Part shown: positions 61,768 to 64,000 of the stretch, one piece after another
Position numbering within the stretch: the first letter of the stretch is position 1
Layout: the number at the start of each line of letters is the position of its first letter
Source: Chrysogorgia sp. JL179-B06
Lineage: Eukaryota; Cnidaria; Anthozoa; Scleralcyonacea; Chrysogorgiidae
DNA length: 64,000 bases
Assembly (NCBI GenBank): GCA_035772405.1
Contig: JAYKKM010000339.1
Span: forward strand, 2,102,001 to 2,166,000
Direction of reading: 5' to 3'
The notes under the pieces: model-generated
What the model was told of the DNA's origin: nothing
What the model saw: only the letters and a program-made list of their open reading frames with translations
The model's database searches: none
Program-made: the position numbers and the translations under genes

Positions 61768-61977
61768 TCAAAAAAGGAAAATTCTGCTTTGTCGGAGCAC
61801 GCGTGCGTAACCAACCATGAGATTGTGTGGGAAAATTCCAAAATTATTACCACTAATCCGCGGTACCATCAGAGACGTTGTCTGGAGGCTTGGCATATTA
61901 ATAGTGCCCACGCCCCATTGAATCGCGATGACGGTGGTTTATTACCAGAAGCTTATTTGCATCTTGTTAATAGATAA
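61768..61977 (+). pseudogene. Penelope-like retroelement C-terminal fragment
   Basis: The frame reads KKENSALSEHACVTNHEIVW, ENSKIITTNPRYHQRRCLEA, WHINSAHAPLNRDDGGLLPE, AYLHLVNR and stop. ALSEHxxxTxHxxxW and RRxLEAWHIN..LNRD are C-terminal motifs of GIY-YIG retroelements of the Penelope-like group. Upstream part missing. A hammerhead-like hairpin follows 60 bp downstream. Confidence 0.65.
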
Positions 61978-62035
61978 CGTCATCATCGGTTCTATGAGGG
62001 TATAAATAAGGATCCTAACTTTACAACGATCACCA

Positions 62036-62067
62036 CTGATGAAGACACTAGATTGGAGTGTCGAAAC
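62036..62067 (+). ncRNA. Hammerhead-ribozyme-like hairpin after the Penelope-like ORF
   Basis: CTGATGA, an A, the stem GACACT with AGTGTC around a 7-nt loop, then GAAAC. CUGANGA-stem II-GAAA is the hammerhead core; the single extra A after the first block departs from the canonical motif. CAACG upstream can pair with CGTTG after GAAA. Penelope-like elements are known to carry hammerhead motifs in their terminal repeats, so the place is right. A proper stem I is not evident here. Confidence 0.35.
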
Positions 62068-62144
62068 GTTGGGTCATGGACAGTAACTTTTAAAGCTACG
62101 TTCAAGCCAGAGTAGCGTCAAACTATGTCTGATTTATCACCTGG

Positions 62145-63530
62145 TTGCGTTGACGCAAACACAAGCACTGACGCAAGCACAAGCACTGACGCAAACGCAA
62201 GCACTGACGCAAACGCAAGCACTGACGCAAACGCAAGCACTGACGCAAACACAAGCACTGACGCAAACACTGACGCAAACGCAAGCACTGACGCAAACGC
62301 AAGCACTGACGCAAACGCAAGCACTGACGCAAACGCAAGCACTGACGCAAGCACAAGCACTGACGCAAGCACAAGCACTGACGCAAGCACAAGCACTGAC
62401 GCAAGCACAAACACTGACGCAAACGCAAGCACTGACGCAAACGCAAGCACTGACGCAAACGCAAGCACTGACGCAAACACAAGCACTGACGCAAACACTG
62501 ACGCAAACGCAAGCACTGACGCAAACGCAAGCACTGACGCAAACGCAAGCAGTGACGCAAACGCAAGCACTGACGCAAGCACAAGCACTAACGCAAGCAC
62601 AAGCACTGACGCAAGCACAAACACTGACGCAAGCACTGATGCAAGCACAAGCACTGACGCAAGCACAAGCACTGATGCAAGCACAAGCACTGTCGCAAGC
62701 ACAAGCAGTGTCGCAAGCACAAGCACTGATGCAAGCACAAGCACTGATGCAAGCACAAGCACTGACGCAAGCACAAGCACTGATGCAAGCACAAGCACTG
62801 ACGCAAGCACAAGCACTGATGCAAGCACAAGCACTGATGCAAGCACAAGCACTGATGCAAGCACAAGCACTGACGCAAGCACAAGCACTGATGCAAGCAC
62901 AAGCACTGACGCAAGCACAAGCACTGACGCAAGCACAAGCACTGACGCAAGCACAAGCACTGACACAAACACAAGCACTGACGCAAACACAAGCACTGAC
63001 GCAAGCACAAGCACTGACGCAAGCACTGACACAAGCACTGACGCAAGCACAAGCACTGACGCAAACACAAGCACTGACGCAAGCACAAGCACTGACGCAA
63101 ACACAAGCACTGACGCAAGCACAAGCACTGACGCAAGCATAAGCACTGACGCAAACACAAGCACTGACGCAAGCACAAGCACTGACGCAAGCACAAGCAC
63201 TGATGCAAGCACAAGCACTTATGCAAGCACAAGCACTGACGCAAGCACTGACACAAGCACTGACGCAAGCACAAGCACTGACGCAAGCACAAGCACTGAC
63301 GCAAGCACAAGCACTGACGCAAGCACAAGCACTGACGCAAACACAAGCACTGACGCAAGCACAAGCACTGACGCAAGCACAAGCACTGACGCAAGCACAA
63401 GCACTGACGCAGCGCAAGCACTGACGCAAGCGCAAGCACTGACGCAAACGCAAGCACTGACGCAAACGCAAGCACTGACGCAAACGCAAGCACTGATGCA
63501 AGCATAAGCACTAACGCAAGCGCAAGGATG
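62145..63530. repeat. 18-bp minisatellite (ACTGACGCAAGCACAAGC), about 75 units
   Basis: Variants include ACTGACGCAAACGCAAGC and ACTGATGCAAGC, with some 12-bp units (ACTGACGCAAAC). Because 18 is a multiple of three, five of the six frames are open for hundreds of codons (for example TDASTS, LTQAQA, LVLASV); none shows any sign of being a protein. Every unit carries TGACGCAA or TGATGCAA. Confidence 0.93.
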
Positions 63531-63559
63531 ATAAAGTTTCCTTTTCCTTGTGCTATACT

Positions 63560-63665
63560 TGAGCTTGCGTTGGGCCAATCAAAATACTCGTTCTAGGTCC
63601 CTCGTGTAACCGCGCGCTGTCATGCAAATACAAGATGGCAGAATTTGCAGAAAGATTGACGACTG
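63560..63665 (+). promoter_or_regulatory. Candidate promoter and first coding exon
   Basis: GGCCAATCAAAA (CCAAT box, about 63574) and ATGCAAAT (octamer, 63622-63629) precede ACAAGATGGC, whose ATG at 63635 opens MAEFAERLTTG up to a possible GTAATG donor after 63665. The AAGATGGC context also matches the downstream YY1-type promoter word. CpG-rich. No downstream exon in the window, so this stays a suggestion. Confidence 0.3.
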
Positions 63666-63874
63666 GTAATGCAACGCAAGATAACACAACATGTCGTTCA
63701 TTTTCACTTGACGTATAGCTCCTGGGCTTGCACTTATGTTTGCATCGTTGGTGAAAACCAGGCTTTATATCCTATATCTGATTCCTTCATTTGCTTAACG
63801 CTGCAATCCCATTACATCTTTCGCCTTCCCATCCCTTCTATTTCTCCTGTCCTTTTTACACAGAGAAAACTCTA

Positions 63875-63990
63875 AAAGGTTGGTGTACTGCCGAAATAGT
63901 GTGAAGGAGGTCTAACGTTTCGACCGAAGGTCCTTCGTTAGAGAGAGTGAAACGTAAAAACTACACACTCCCTTCTTTCACCACTTTCTA
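63875..63990. repeat. GGTTGGTGTAC-family MITE fragment
   Basis: AAAGGTTGGTGTACTGCCGA, ATAGTGTGAAGGAGGTCTAA, CGTTTCGACC. The GTGTGAAGGAG word is the link between this family and the 87/89-bp minisatellite (AATGTGAAGGAG). A minus-strand CTAACGA-A-stem-GAAAC motif is at 63941-63917. Confidence 0.7.
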
Positions 63991-64000
63991 GCTCCCACTA

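Noticed and set aside
62118..63578. Frames of up to 460 codons (TDASTS, LTQAQA, LVLASV and others)
   Set aside because: An 18-bp unit keeps five of six frames open at once, on both strands. No start context, signal or conservation evidence singles one out.

Overview
This is animal nuclear DNA from an invertebrate. Evidence: a TspanC8-type tetraspanin, an intron-split HES (Hairy/Enhancer of split) gene ending in WRPW, and glutamine:fructose-6-phosphate aminotransferase (GFAT) with phase-consistent GT-AG introns. The mix of tRNA-derived SINEs, Penelope-like and LINE fragments, foldback MITEs and a PHD-carrying DNA transposon would suit a cnidarian or another early-branching or marine invertebrate. 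That is inference; the sequence does not fix the phylum. Three genes are solid and all lie on the minus strand. (1) A tetraspanin in one exon at 266-1105. (2) A HES gene of four exons from 18345 down to 11029, predicted 276 aa, with a CSL/Su(H)-type site about 115 bp upstream of the start; its 5.7 kb third intron is full of mobile DNA. (3) The 3' part of GFAT, eleven exons from 61423 down to 48210, giving the last 362 residues or so (both SIS domains and the C-terminal tail). The N-terminal glutaminase domain is upstream, outside the window or not recognised. Weaker gene candidates are a two-exon minus-strand gene at 42423-41571, an ORF at 31499-31870, and short first-exon-like ATGs at 40268 and 63635. 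The rest is repeats. 1.1-10.7 kb: tRNA-Ala-like SINE split by a TIR transposon with a CCGG target duplication, a pogo/Tigger-like element with a LINE tail and a MITE nested in it, and LINE remnants. 11.6-17.3 kb: HES intron with MITEs and tRNA-like SINEs. 19.5-26.4 kb: tRNA-like satellite, foldback array, LINE ends and short tandem arrays. 26.4-31.2 kb: an 87/89-bp minisatellite of about 54 copies. 33-43 kb: two more blocks of tRNA-like satellite, a 2 kb giant foldback, a Penelope-like fragment and a 16-17-bp minisatellite. 45.4-47.7 kb: purine tract, telomere-like repeats and a 0.66 kb foldback. 48-61.4 kb: GFAT exons among MITEs, SINEs, (TA)n and a 1.1 kb GACA/GGTA/GATA block. 61.7-63.5 kb: Penelope-like 3' end followed by an 18-bp minisatellite. 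The genes show no operon-like cooperation. HES is a Notch-pathway repressor, TspanC8 tetraspanins control ADAM10 (the Notch sheddase) and GFAT starts hexosamine synthesis, so a pathway link between the first two is possible but their spacing here does not show it. The most intriguing unexplained signal is a recurring hairpin, CTGANGA-A-stem-GAAA, in several unrelated repeat families; it resembles a hammerhead ribozyme core.
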